A stretch of 64,000 nt of DNA from Hoeflea_A sp965228435. GTDB taxonomy: Bacteria > Pseudomonadota > Alphaproteobacteria > Rhizobiales > Rhizobiaceae. Under the pieces are notes generated by a model. It saw nothing but the letters and a program-made list of their open reading frames with translations. It searched no databases and was not told where the DNA came from. Below, piece after piece: positions 52,830 through 61,174 of this stretch. The stretch lies in the NCBI GenBank assembly GCA_965228435.1, contig OZ245818.1, positions 3,100,001-3,164,000 of the forward strand. The letters are read 5' to 3'. Positions within the stretch are counted from its first letter, which is position 1. The number at the start of each line of letters is the position of its first letter. A program made the position numbers and the translations under genes.

Positions 52830-53312
52830 TCAACCGTCGGCCTTGCCCTGTTCCGACCTGTCGAATTGCGGCCCCAGTGCGTTCACCTGTTGCAGCATTG
52901 TGCCGAGGTTGCGCTTGATGCGCTCGCGCAGCATCTGGGCGATCTCCGGGTATTCCTCCATCATGCGGCGAAACATCGGACGGTTGATGCGGATGACCTC
53001 GCTGTCTTCCGTCGCCATCGCTGTGATGGTGCGCTTGGTCGAGGAAATGACGGAGATCTCTCCCAGCAGATCGCCAGGCAGGGCATGGCCGACATTGGCA
53101 AGTTTGCCTTCGCGATCGCGGCGCAACAGGGTGAAACGGCCGGTGGAGACAACGAAGGCGCTGTCGGCGACGGCACCCTCGTGAAACAACGGTTTGTTGC
53201 GGGCTATCGAGCGGCGCTCGGAACCGAAGGCGACGAGACGCAGCATCTCGTCGTTAAAGCCCTCGAAAAGCTGCACGCTCGCCAGAAGCGTTATGTCGTC
53301 GTTGAGCGCCAT
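52830..53312 (-). CDS. Cyclic-nucleotide-binding domain protein
   Basis: 160 residues from ATG 53312; an earlier in-frame ATG at 53372 adds residues outside the domain. A single CRP-type beta-roll: DEMLRLVAFGSERRSIARNKPLFHEGA, then PGDLLGEISVISSTKRTITAMATEDSEVIRINR, with the phosphate-binding GE and Arg partly kept. There is no helix-turn-helix, so it is not a transcription factor. In Brucella and other Hyphomicrobiales a gene of this type (annotated as a cAMP-dependent kinase regulatory subunit) sits next to the OtpR/CenR regulator; here the regulator is 9.7 kb away. Confidence 0.82.
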   Translation of the reverse strand: MALNDDITLLASVQLFEGFNDEMLRLVAFGSERRSIARNKPLFHEGAVADSAFVVSTGRFTLLRRDREGKLANVGHALPGDLLGEISVISSTKRTITAMATEDSEVIRINRPMFRRMMEEYPEIAQMLRERIKRNLGTMLQQVNALGPQFDRSEQGKADG

Positions 53313-53385
53313 GCGGCCCCTCGTGAAACTTGAAGTTTGCCTGAAACCGGCGGTTTCGGGCAGCCAGTTCAACGCTTTAGCAGAT

Positions 53386-53457
53386 CAGGGGATGATTTTG
53401 TACCCGTCGCTTTCGGCCAGCAGGATTTCGATGGTGCGCGACGGATTGCGCGCCTAA
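53386..53457 (-). pseudogene. C-terminal stub of a response regulator
   Basis: Read on the minus strand this gives NPSRTIEILLAESDGYKIIP then a stop, closely matching the C-terminus of the intact regulator at 63064-63747 (DPSNAEILVTESGGYKIIP). DNA identity is high over about 55 bases, including TCAGGGGATGAT. Only this end exists; a stop codon precedes it. It lies at the left edge of the catabolic island and indicates where the regulator gene once abutted the cyclic-nucleotide-binding gene. Confidence 0.75.
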
Positions 53458-53468
53458 CAGCGGTGAAG

Positions 53469-54302
53469 TCACTTGCGGTTCGGTGCACCGAGCATCTCCG
53501 ACGCGTCGGTCGCTGCCTTACGCACCGCGTCGCGAATGGCCGCACTGCTTTCGGGGTCGGAAAACCGGTTGTCGGGGCCGGATACGTTAAGCGCGCCCAC
53601 AACGGACCCGGTGTGATCGAACACCGCGGCAGCGCAGGACCCGATGCCCGCCTCGAAGTTGCCGACACTCCAGGCGTATCCTTTCGCCTTGTCGTCTCTG
53701 GCCTGCGCGATCACGCCTTCCACCGTCGTGGGCGTCTTCGGGGTCAATGCCTCAAGTGTCGCGCCTTCAAGAAGCGCGGCAATGTCTTCGGGACTCATCT
53801 CGGCAAGTATCGCCCGACCGATCGAAGACGCATGCGCCCGCAACCGTGCGCCCGCATGGACGTTGCTGACAAGGTGCGATCTCGGGGCGACGCGGCTGAG
53901 ATAGACGATATCCGTGCCATCCAGAACGCCGATGTGGGAAGACATTGCGGTTTCGTCGCAGAGCTGTTGCAACACGGGCTGACAAGTCCTGACCAGATCG
54001 CGCTCACCGATCGCTTGCGCGCCGAGCGTCACCAGGCCAACGCCAAGCTGGTACTCACCACCGTCGGCTGTTTCCTCGATCATGCGTTCTTCGAGCAGCG
54101 TATGGATCAGGCGGAGCAATGTCGTTCGATTGATGCCCAGATCGCGCGAAGCCGTGCTGAGATTGCGACAGGAGTTTCCGTTGCCGATATATCGCAAGAG
54201 CCTGATCGCCCGCTCAACTGGCGGCACAGAATAAGCTTTCTGGGGAGGTCGTGGGACTTGCGTGTCCGTATTCATATCGCGGCTTTCATTGCCTGCCTGC
54301 AT
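53469..54302 (-). CDS. IclR-family transcriptional regulator (first)
   Basis: 277 residues; GGAAGAG lies four bases before ATG 54302. The N-terminal winged helix (ERAIRLLRYIGNGNSCRNLSTASRDLGINRTTLLRLIHTLLEERMI) is followed by the IclR effector domain, with AGARLRAHASSIGRAILAEM and VGNFEAGIGSCAAAVFDHTGSVVGALNVSGP. The typical small-molecule pocket Cys and Ser are kept. It is divergent from a broken monooxygenase gene and the TRAP operon, with a clear palindrome between, so it likely controls the catabolic island. Confidence 0.88.
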   Translation of the reverse strand: MQAGNESRDMNTDTQVPRPPQKAYSVPPVERAIRLLRYIGNGNSCRNLSTASRDLGINRTTLLRLIHTLLEERMIEETADGGEYQLGVGLVTLGAQAIGERDLVRTCQPVLQQLCDETAMSSHIGVLDGTDIVYLSRVAPRSHLVSNVHAGARLRAHASSIGRAILAEMSPEDIAALLEGATLEALTPKTPTTVEGVIAQARDDKAKGYAWSVGNFEAGIGSCAAAVFDHTGSVVGALNVSGPDNRFSDPESSAAIRDAVRKAATDASEMLGAPNRK

Positions 54303-54349
54303 CTCTCTTCCGACAAAACAGTTGACCGAAATTGAGGCAGCGCGTATAT

Positions 54350-54366
54350 TTGAACAGTATGTTCAA
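54350..54366. promoter_or_regulatory. IclR-type operator palindrome
   Basis: TTGAACAGTATGTTCAA is a perfect dyad (7-bp arms, 3-base centre) set in an AT-rich stretch between the divergent IclR gene and the TRAP operon, followed by a half-site (TAGAACA). IclR proteins bind dyads of this size. Confidence 0.72.
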
Positions 54367-54395
54367 TATAGAACAGTTAGCAAGGGAACACTGCC

Positions 54396-54611
54396 GTGTC
54401 CAGTCCAAAAACAGCGATTTGCGGCGGAGGGATCGGAGGTCCGTCAGCCGCAATCACGGGGCACGAGGTCGCTGTTTTCGAAAAGGCGCGCGCCTTCAAA
54501 AGGGCCGGCGCAAATGCCAATCTGACACCGAATGCGGTCTTCGCCGCTGATCCGACGTTTCGCATCAGTCGCGATGGCGAAATGGATAGGATGCCTGGAA
54601 TGCCCCTTTGA
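54396..54611 (+). pseudogene. Truncated class A FAD monooxygenase
   Basis: A 71-codon frame from GTG 54396 (AAGGGA ahead) encodes the FAD-binding start TAICGGGIGGPSAAI, then GHEVAVFEKARAFKR and NLTPNAVFAADP, as in salicylate hydroxylase-type enzymes. Several residues are missing between AAI and GHEV (the usual helix A end) and the frame ends after about 70 residues instead of about 400. It is a decayed remnant upstream of the TRAP operon; a full-length relative lies at 59845-61047. Its promoter may still drive the operon. Confidence 0.72.
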
Positions 54612-54649
54612 ATTAGGACTGAACCAAAACGCAAAAACTGGGAGATACC

Positions 54650-55618
54650 ATGAAACACGTTCTAGGAAGTGCAATCATTGCCGCAGTCATGGCCGCTGCA
54701 CCGGCCTTTGCGGAGGCCGTCAAGATCAATGCCGTGACGCTTGCGCCGAAGCCGGTCTATATCAACGGGCCTTTCAAGAATTTTGTCGATGAGGTGAACG
54801 ACAAGTTTGCTGGTAAGGTCGAGATCAATTGGCGCGGTGGCCCGGAAGTCATGCCGGCATTCAAGCAGGCTGAAGGCGTGCGAAATGGTGCGATGGACAT
54901 GACCTACACCAGCCCCAGCTATTACCAGGGCCTGGTTCCGACATCGGGCACGATGAACCTTTCGTTCAAAACCTATGACGAAATCGCTGCGACAGACTAT
55001 CACGAGCGCATGACCGGGCTGCATGCCGAGAAGGACCTTGTCTACCTCGGCGAAATCCCGGCGACCGAATTGAGTTTCTTCATCTACATGGGCGAAGAGA
55101 TCAGCAGCCTCGATGAGCTCAAGGGCAAACGCATTCGTGTTTTCCCGACACTTCTTCCTCTGGTGCAGGCGCTTGGCGCGGAGCCGATCGTATTGCCCAT
55201 GGGTGAAATCTATACGGCCATGGAGCGTGGTGCCATCGACGGGTTCATGCAGGGGCCGCTTGGCCAGGCCGAGCAGTTTGGCGATCTCGTCAAGACGGTC
55301 GTTGCACCGGGCGTCTATCGCGCGGGCTTCCCGGTTCTCGTGAACGCCAAGACCTGGGCCGAGATCCCCGAGGATGTTCAGAATGAGCTGACCACGTTCC
55401 TGCGTGAAGATTTTGCGCCGCGCATGGACACGATCTGGGCCGAACCGATTGCCAAAAGCCAGGCGCAAATGCGCGACAAGGGTTGGACTTTCCTCGAGCT
55501 CAGCGGTGACGACGCCGCGATGTACGAGAAAATGGCGATGGATGCGGCCTGGGCGGTCACGGCAGAAAATGCCGGAGCAGAGATTGCCGCCGAGTTGCGG
55601 GCCATGCTCGACCGCTAA
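54650..55618 (+). CDS. TRAP transporter substrate-binding protein (DctP), second system
   Basis: 322 residues with a signal peptide (SAIIAAVMAAAPAFAEAV). DctP fold: GGPEVMPAFKQAEGVRNGAMDMTY, LKGKRIRVFPTLLPLVQALGAEPIVLPMGEIYTAMERGAIDGFMQGPLG, the latter with the Arg clamp region expected for carboxylates. The signal and ribosome site (GGGAGA) suit periplasmic export. It is first in an operon with a small and a large permease, GST, sulfatase and FAD monooxygenase, so it likely binds the compound that those enzymes process. Confidence 0.9.
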   Translation: MKHVLGSAIIAAVMAAAPAFAEAVKINAVTLAPKPVYINGPFKNFVDEVNDKFAGKVEINWRGGPEVMPAFKQAEGVRNGAMDMTYTSPSYYQGLVPTSGTMNLSFKTYDEIAATDYHERMTGLHAEKDLVYLGEIPATELSFFIYMGEEISSLDELKGKRIRVFPTLLPLVQALGAEPIVLPMGEIYTAMERGAIDGFMQGPLGQAEQFGDLVKTVVAPGVYRAGFPVLVNAKTWAEIPEDVQNELTTFLREDFAPRMDTIWAEPIAKSQAQMRDKGWTFLELSGDDAAMYEKMAMDAAWAVTAENAGAEIAAELRAMLDR

Positions 55619-55644
55619 CTCAGCGAGGGGGTTTCTCCCAGTCG

Positions 55645-55666
55645 GCGCCGGGGCTTGCTCCGGCGC
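55645..55666 (+). terminator. Hairpin between dctP and dctQ of the second TRAP system
   Basis: GCGCCGG and CCGGCGC form a 7-bp stem with an 8-base loop directly after dctP. No T tract follows, so it more likely sets mRNA stability or stoichiometry than full termination. The first TRAP operon has a hairpin at the matching spot (26917-26943). Confidence 0.55.
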
Positions 55667-55687
55667 TGACGAACGCGAGGAAATGTC

Positions 55688-56188
55688 ATGTTTCGAGCGC
55701 TTGATCCGGTGCGGACCTTCTTCAGCCGCATCAATCTGATCTGCGCAATCATTGCCGCCGCGCTGCTGTTCGGGATAGCCGCCATCGTGTGTTTCGAAGT
55801 CCTTGGGCGCAGTCTTGGCGCGCCGTCCCGACTTTGGGTCATCGAGGTCAGCGAGTATGCGCTGCTTTTCATCACCTTCCTTGGTGCACCCTATCTTCTC
55901 GAATTGAAACGCCACGTGGTCATGGACCTGCTCGTCGACCGTTTGCATGGCACGAAAAAGCAAATATCGCAGGTCATCAACAGTCTCATCGGGCTGCTGG
56001 TCTGCCTGGTGCTAACCTATGTCGGCGTTGGGGTGGTGCTTGATCAACTGGAACTCGGCACACGCGAAGTGACCGTCATGCGCCCGCTGAGCTGGTGGAT
56101 AACGGCGGCCATGCCGATTGGAACGGGCCTCATGGCTGTTCAGTTCCTCGATACGCTCATCCGCAGCTTCCAGCCCGGGGAACACTGA
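55688..56188 (+). CDS. TRAP transporter small permease (DctQ), second system
   Basis: 166 residues, four membrane helices (LICAIIAAALLFGIAAIVCFEVLG, YALLFITFLGAPYLLELKRHVVMD, SLIGLLVCLVLTYVGVGVV, WWITAAMPIGTGLMAVQFLD). The conserved LKRHVVMDLL loop is typical. GAGGAAATG marks the start. It partners the DctM encoded two bases downstream. Confidence 0.85.
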   Translation: MFRALDPVRTFFSRINLICAIIAAALLFGIAAIVCFEVLGRSLGAPSRLWVIEVSEYALLFITFLGAPYLLELKRHVVMDLLVDRLHGTKKQISQVINSLIGLLVCLVLTYVGVGVVLDQLELGTREVTVMRPLSWWITAAMPIGTGLMAVQFLDTLIRSFQPGEH

Positions 56189-56190
56189 GA

Positions 56191-57507
56191 GTGGAGTGGT
56201 ACGTCACCCTTGTCGTGATCCTCGGGCCGCTTTTCATTCTCATGCTGGCGGGTCTGCCCGTGGCATTTGCCTTCTTCGCGGTCAACCTCGTCGGTGCCTA
56301 TATCCTGATGGGCGGTACGGCCGGCATCGAACAACTGATCCTCAATACCGTTGACAGTATCAGCACTTTCACCCTGATCCCGATCGCGCTTTTCATGATC
56401 ATGGGCGAGGCGATGTTCCAGTCCCGCATCGCGGTTGATCTGATGGACACGCTCGACAAGTGGTTCGGGAAGTTGCGCGGCCGTCTGGCTTTGATGGCGG
56501 TGGGTGGTGGCGTCCTGTTTTCCACTTTGACCGGCAACTCGATGGGATCCATTGCTCTTCTGGGATCTTCGTTGACACCGGAAATGGAAAAGCGCGGATA
56601 CAAGAAACAGATGTCACTCGGACCGATCCTTGGATCCTCCGGTCTTGCGATCATGATACCTCCATCATCTCTGGCGGTTGTTCTTGGTGTGATCGCGGAG
56701 ATCTCGATCGGCCAAATCCTGATCGGCATCATCGTACCCGGTCTTCTGATGGCGCTGCTGTACGTCATCTACATTGTCGGTCGTTGCACGATAAACCCCG
56801 AGCTTGCACCCACATTCGAGGTCGAGCCTGTTCCGTTTTCCGAAAAAATCAGCTCGACGGTTATCAACATCGTTCCCCTCTCGGTGGTTGTGTTCTCGGT
56901 TGTCGGGGTCATCTTCCTTGGCATCGCGACGCCCAGCGAAGCTGCTGCGACCGGGGCTTTCGCCACGCTTTTGCTGGCCCTGGTCAAGCGCCGCCTGACG
57001 CCGAAGATATTCGGCAAGACGATGCTGGCCAGCTCGAACATCTCGGTCATGGTCCTTCTGATCGTCTCGGGTGCCGTCACATTCTCCCAGCTTCTGGCCT
57101 TTACCGGGGCGACTTACGACATGGTGGACGCGGTCCTGTCGCTGGATGTCTCGCCGTCGATGATCGTGTTCCTGATGATCATGCTCATCGTGCTCATGGG
57201 CATGTTCATGGGTCCTCTGCCGATCATGCTCATCACGCTGCCGATCTTCGTGCCGATTGTCATACAGCTTGGCTTCGACCCAATCTGGTTCGCCGCACTC
57301 TTCCTGGTCGCCATCGAAACCGGTGCAACATCGCCGCCCTTTGGTGCGGCGCTTTTCGTGATGAAGGCAGTCGCCCCGCCGGGAACAACCATGGGGGACA
57401 TCTATCGCGCCGCCGTTCCCTTCATCATTCTTGATCTCGTGGCGATCCTGGTCCTGTTTTTCTTCCCGGTCCTGGTGACAGGACCCGTGGAGATGATGTT
57501 CAGATGA
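56191..57507 (+). CDS. TRAP transporter large permease (DctM), second system
   Basis: 438 residues from GTG 56191, two bases after the dctQ stop. About 12 membrane helices; motifs GNSMGSIALLGSSLTPEMEKRGYKK, PPSSLAVVLGVI and MFMGPLPIMLITLPIFVPI. Ends in an ATGA overlap with the GST gene, so transport and metabolism are coupled. Sodium-driven uptake of an organic acid is expected. Confidence 0.88.
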   Translation: MEWYVTLVVILGPLFILMLAGLPVAFAFFAVNLVGAYILMGGTAGIEQLILNTVDSISTFTLIPIALFMIMGEAMFQSRIAVDLMDTLDKWFGKLRGRLALMAVGGGVLFSTLTGNSMGSIALLGSSLTPEMEKRGYKKQMSLGPILGSSGLAIMIPPSSLAVVLGVIAEISIGQILIGIIVPGLLMALLYVIYIVGRCTINPELAPTFEVEPVPFSEKISSTVINIVPLSVVVFSVVGVIFLGIATPSEAAATGAFATLLLALVKRRLTPKIFGKTMLASSNISVMVLLIVSGAVTFSQLLAFTGATYDMVDAVLSLDVSPSMIVFLMIMLIVLMGMFMGPLPIMLITLPIFVPIVIQLGFDPIWFAALFLVAIETGATSPPFGAALFVMKAVAPPGTTMGDIYRAAVPFIILDLVAILVLFFFPVLVTGPVEMMFR

Positions 57508-58280
57508 GTCGCTTGCTTTATCAATTCGGCGACAGCCCCTGCTGCATGAAGGTGCGCATGGTGCTGGAACACAAGGGGCTGGCCTGGGAAGAGCGCTTTA
57601 TCGAAAGCTGGAAGTTCGATCATTTCCAGCCGGATTACCTGTTGCTGAACCCGTTCGGGATCGTGCCGACACTCCTGGATGGCGATCATGTGGTGATCCA
57701 ATCCAATGTCATTGTCGAATACCTTGAAGACGCCTATCCCGAACAACCATTGCGACCAACGCCGGCGCATTTGCGCGCACGCATGCGCAAGTGGATGTTT
57801 GTCGAGCAGGAACACCTATTCGGTCACATCGTCACGCTCAGTTTCAACACAATGATGAAATTGCGGGTCGAGGGTTTCGGTCTGGACCAACTGCAGACAT
57901 GGTCCCGCCGCCACCCGGACCAGCAGAAAGCGCAGGACTATCTGTCCCGCGTGTCGGCGCCAGCGGACCCGGCAAAGGATGCGATTGCCCGAGACGCTCT
58001 GCGGGTGCACCTGAACCGTCTTGAGCAGGAGTTGGCGCAAAGCAAGGGCCCGTGGATATGTGACGATCAGCCTACGCTCGCCGAAGTGGCGCTGGCGGGC
58101 ATCTTCGATCGCCTGGTTTATCTGGAAGAAGAGGCGCTTTTTCGCGATCTGCCCAAGGTCTCGGACTGGTTCGACCGCCTGCGCGACCTGCCAATGTATC
58201 AAAAGGGCGAGCATGCGTTTTCAGCCCGAATGTGGGGGCCGAAGAAACCCGTGGCAGAGTATCGCGACCTCATCCGATAA
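57504..58280 (+). CDS. Glutathione S-transferase-family protein
   Basis: 258 residues, longer than classical GSTs. The thioredoxin-like N-terminal domain has FGDSPCCMKVRMVLEHKGL (Ser or Cys at the thiolate position), GIVPTLLDGDHVVIQSNVIVEYLEDAYPE (cis-Pro and glutathione-binding QS). The all-helical C-terminal domain includes WICDDQPTLAEVALAGIFDRL. The layout resembles LigE/LigF beta-etherases and tetrachlorohydroquinone dehalogenases, and maleylpyruvate or maleylacetoacetate isomerases are also possible. Overlap with dctM and sulfatase starts places it in the island pathway. Confidence 0.8.
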   Translation: MSRLLYQFGDSPCCMKVRMVLEHKGLAWEERFIESWKFDHFQPDYLLLNPFGIVPTLLDGDHVVIQSNVIVEYLEDAYPEQPLRPTPAHLRARMRKWMFVEQEHLFGHIVTLSFNTMMKLRVEGFGLDQLQTWSRRHPDQQKAQDYLSRVSAPADPAKDAIARDALRVHLNRLEQELAQSKGPWICDDQPTLAEVALAGIFDRLVYLEEEALFRDLPKVSDWFDRLRDLPMYQKGEHAFSARMWGPKKPVAEYRDLIR

Positions 58281-59848
58281 TGACTGACCGGCGTCCAAAT
58301 TTCATCGTCATCATGACCGACCAGCAACGGGCCGATCACCTGGGGTGCTACGGCAACCCGATCGTGAATACGCCAAATCTGGACGCTTTGGCGAAACGAG
58401 GAACGCGGTTCAACCAGTTTTTTGTGTCCAACCCGCTCTGCCAGCCGAACCGCGCCGCGCTGGCCACCGGTCAACTCACCACCGTAAACGGGTGCCGCAA
58501 GAACGGAATACCGCTATCGCTGAGCAGCACGACCTATGCCGACATCCTGCGGAGCGCAGGATATCGCACCGGACTTGTCGGCAAGGCACACTTTCAGAAC
58601 GTGTCACCCGTCAAGGCGAAACCGCCGGATCATCGTGGCATCGGAGCGCCACCCAAGGCGCCGTGCGACCGGTCCATGCGCCTGCAACGCGAAGGTCCCG
58701 ACTACGAATGCGAAATCCAGTCACATTGGATCAGTGATCCTGAGCGCGACGTGCCGCGACCCTACTATGGCTTCGACCATCTGGCGCTTTGCATTGGGCA
58801 TGGCGATAAGGTCGAGGGGCACTACACCAGCTGGCTTCGTGATCGGCTGGGCGATGCACCTGATCCCCGCGGACGCCCGGAGGCGCTCGCCGGAGAGCCG
58901 CACAACCGACCGCAGATATGGCGCACGGCGCTGCCTGAAGCACTTTACCCGACGAGCTACGTTGGAGAGCAAGCCCAGGCGTTCCTCGACGATGCAGACG
59001 ATCGCCCGTTTCTTCTCCTCGTATCCTTTCCCGACCCGCACCACCCTTTCACCCCGCCCGGTCGCTACTTCGACATGTACGATCCAGCCGACATCCCGCT
59101 GCCCGCTAGCTTTGGTCACCCGACGCGTGCCAGGAACGATCTGCCCGCGCATCTGCATCGGGTCTATGAGATCGGCGACGAAAAGCCGGAAGCCTACTGG
59201 CCGTTTCACGCCGACCCCGATCTGGTGCGTCATATAACTGCGCTGAACTACGGCGCGATCACCATGATCGACGACTGGGTGGGCCGCATCTTGGGGACCC
59301 TTCAGCAAACCGGAAAGGCAGAAAACACCCATGTCGTCTTCATGTCCGACCATGGTGATTACATGGGCGATCACGGCACCGTTCTGAAGCACGGGGTGCA
59401 TTCGCGTGGCCTGATACGGGTGCCGTTGATCTGGGCCGCTCCTGATAGCGAAGCCTCGACAACCGACATCCAGGGCAGCGCTATTGATTTCGCGCCGACT
59501 CTGTTGGCGCGCGCCGGGGTGCAGCAGCCCATTGGCATGCAGGGGCAGGATCTTCTGGCCGAGAGTCCCACGAATCTTCCGGTGCTGATCGAAGATGCGG
59601 GGCTGACTTTCGCCGACAAGAGCGGACAAACCGCAAGTCGGACCCTTGTGCACGACAATTGGCGGTTGACCCTCTTCGAGGCCACGAAGCTGGGCGAACT
59701 TTACGACTTTGCGACTGACCCGCACGAGATTTCCAACCTCTGGGCGGATCCGGCGGCAACTGAACGCAAGACCGAGTTGCTTCACCTGTTGGCTGAACGT
59801 CAAATGGCGTTGCAAGCCGCCGAACTCATACCCACACATCAAGCTTGA
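58280..59848 (+). CDS. Type I sulfatase (arylsulfatase/choline-sulfatase family)
   Basis: 522 residues from ATG 58280, overlapping the GST stop as TAATG. The metal site opens with MTDQQRADHLGCYG. The formylglycine motif is CQPNRAALATG (C-x-P-x-R), so a sulfatase-maturing enzyme is needed elsewhere. SDHGDYMGDHG supplies the later metal ligands. No signal peptide, so the enzyme is cytoplasmic, consistent with prior import of a sulfated compound by the TRAP system. Phosphonate monoester hydrolase is the main alternative in this superfamily. Confidence 0.88.
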   Translation: MTDRRPNFIVIMTDQQRADHLGCYGNPIVNTPNLDALAKRGTRFNQFFVSNPLCQPNRAALATGQLTTVNGCRKNGIPLSLSSTTYADILRSAGYRTGLVGKAHFQNVSPVKAKPPDHRGIGAPPKAPCDRSMRLQREGPDYECEIQSHWISDPERDVPRPYYGFDHLALCIGHGDKVEGHYTSWLRDRLGDAPDPRGRPEALAGEPHNRPQIWRTALPEALYPTSYVGEQAQAFLDDADDRPFLLLVSFPDPHHPFTPPGRYFDMYDPADIPLPASFGHPTRARNDLPAHLHRVYEIGDEKPEAYWPFHADPDLVRHITALNYGAITMIDDWVGRILGTLQQTGKAENTHVVFMSDHGDYMGDHGTVLKHGVHSRGLIRVPLIWAAPDSEASTTDIQGSAIDFAPTLLARAGVQQPIGMQGQDLLAESPTNLPVLIEDAGLTFADKSGQTASRTLVHDNWRLTLFEATKLGELYDFATDPHEISNLWADPAATERKTELLHLLAERQMALQAAELIPTHQA

Positions 59849-61047
59849 GACCTCAATTGCCCAATACACTCGATATCCTGATCGTCGGCGGAGGAATCGC
59901 CGGGTGCAGTGCCGCTGTCGCTCTGTCTGACCGGGGCCACCGCGTGAAGATTGTTGAAAAACAGAGCGAATGGCGGTTTCAGAGCTCCGGTATTTTTGTC
60001 TATGCCAACGGGCTTGTCAGCCTGGATGCGCTCGGACTGCTGGACGACATCGTGGCCGCCGGCTTTGGCGTACCGAACGGGCGGAATGTCTATCTGGATC
60101 ACGTCGGCGATCCGATCGTTGAGACCATCTACCCCACACAGGACCCGGAGCGCATTCCCGCTATCCTCGGGATCAAACGGGCCGAGATGCATCGTGTCAT
60201 GGCCGGTCGGGTTTCAACGTTGGGTGTCCCCCTGACGCTGGGAACCACCGTCGTGGGCATCAAACAGGACAACGCGGGCGTCGACGTCACGTTCTCGGAC
60301 AACACGCAGAGGCGATTCGACCTGGTGGTCGGCGCGGATGGCGTTCGCTCGACGACCCGCCAACAGATTGGTGTGGATCTGGCACCCCGTTACACCGGTT
60401 TTGGCGTGTGGCGGTCCGTGCATCGCCGACCGCCGGAGCTGACCGACAAGATCATGATGATGGGGCCAGCCAAGCGCTTCGGCATCATGCCCATCAGTGA
60501 CGACAGGCTCTACACATTCGGCACCCTTGCCGAACCGGACGACGCCTATTATCCGCCAGAGACCTGGCCGTCCGAAATGCAGGCGCGCTTTGCAGAATTT
60601 GCTGGTCCTGCGCGGGCCTTTTTGGATGAGCTGGGGCCTGAAACCGAGTTGCTCTATACGGCTGTGGAAGAGGTCGTGCTGCCATTGCCCTGGCATGTCG
60701 GGCGCGTCCTGCTGATCGGCGACGCCGCTCATGCTTCGACGCCGTTCATGGGCCAGGGCGGCGCGATGGCCATGCAGGATGCAGTGGTTCTGGCGCAGGC
60801 GTTGGCCCGTTTCGACGAACCAGACACCGCGCTTACAGCGTTTGGCAGGGCACGCTATCCGGTGTGCGAATTTGTGCAGAATGTGTCGCGTTCGGTCGGC
60901 GAGGCGGGGTCAGAAGAAATCGAGGGCGACTATGGTCCGCGCAATGCACGGCTCCGTGAAACGGCCCAGTCGGCAGTTGACGGTTTTTATGGAAGATTGG
61001 ATGCGCTGAACCGAGAGGCTGATGCGCAGCTGCGAGCTGTAAAATAG
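59845..61047 (+). CDS. Class A FAD-dependent aromatic monooxygenase
   Basis: About 400 residues. No ATG is near; TTG at 59845 overlaps the sulfatase stop and TTG at 59857 is a second option. Motifs: FAD Rossmann ILIVGGGIAGCSAAVALSDRGHRVKIVEK, DG motif LVVGADGVRSTTR and GD motif VLLIGDAAHASTPFMGQGGAMAMQDAV. It belongs with salicylate, 3-hydroxybenzoate or hydroxyquinoline-type hydroxylases using NAD(P)H. Coupled to the sulfatase, it is well placed to hydroxylate a phenol released from an aryl sulfate. A truncated relative lies at 54396. Confidence 0.85.
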   Translation: MRPQLPNTLDILIVGGGIAGCSAAVALSDRGHRVKIVEKQSEWRFQSSGIFVYANGLVSLDALGLLDDIVAAGFGVPNGRNVYLDHVGDPIVETIYPTQDPERIPAILGIKRAEMHRVMAGRVSTLGVPLTLGTTVVGIKQDNAGVDVTFSDNTQRRFDLVVGADGVRSTTRQQIGVDLAPRYTGFGVWRSVHRRPPELTDKIMMMGPAKRFGIMPISDDRLYTFGTLAEPDDAYYPPETWPSEMQARFAEFAGPARAFLDELGPETELLYTAVEEVVLPLPWHVGRVLLIGDAAHASTPFMGQGGAMAMQDAVVLAQALARFDEPDTALTAFGRARYPVCEFVQNVSRSVGEAGSEEIEGDYGPRNARLRETAQSAVDGFYGRLDALNREADAQLRAVK

Positions 61048-61081
61048 GCGCATGGGCGGCGGCGCCGCCCATCAACGCCTA
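61046..61081. terminator. Bidirectional terminator between monooxygenase and bicupin genes
   Basis: ATGGGCGGC and GCCGCCCAT form a 9-bp stem with a 3-base loop, extended outside by AGGCG/CGCCT. It lies between convergent genes; no strong T tract, but stem stability is high. Confidence 0.7.
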
Positions 61082-61174
61082 GGCACATAGCCCTCTTGCC
61101 TTTCGAGATTTGGAAGCGGCCACAAATCGAAATTTGCGGCTGCTGTCAGCGCTTCGAATGTGTCGGGCTTCTCT

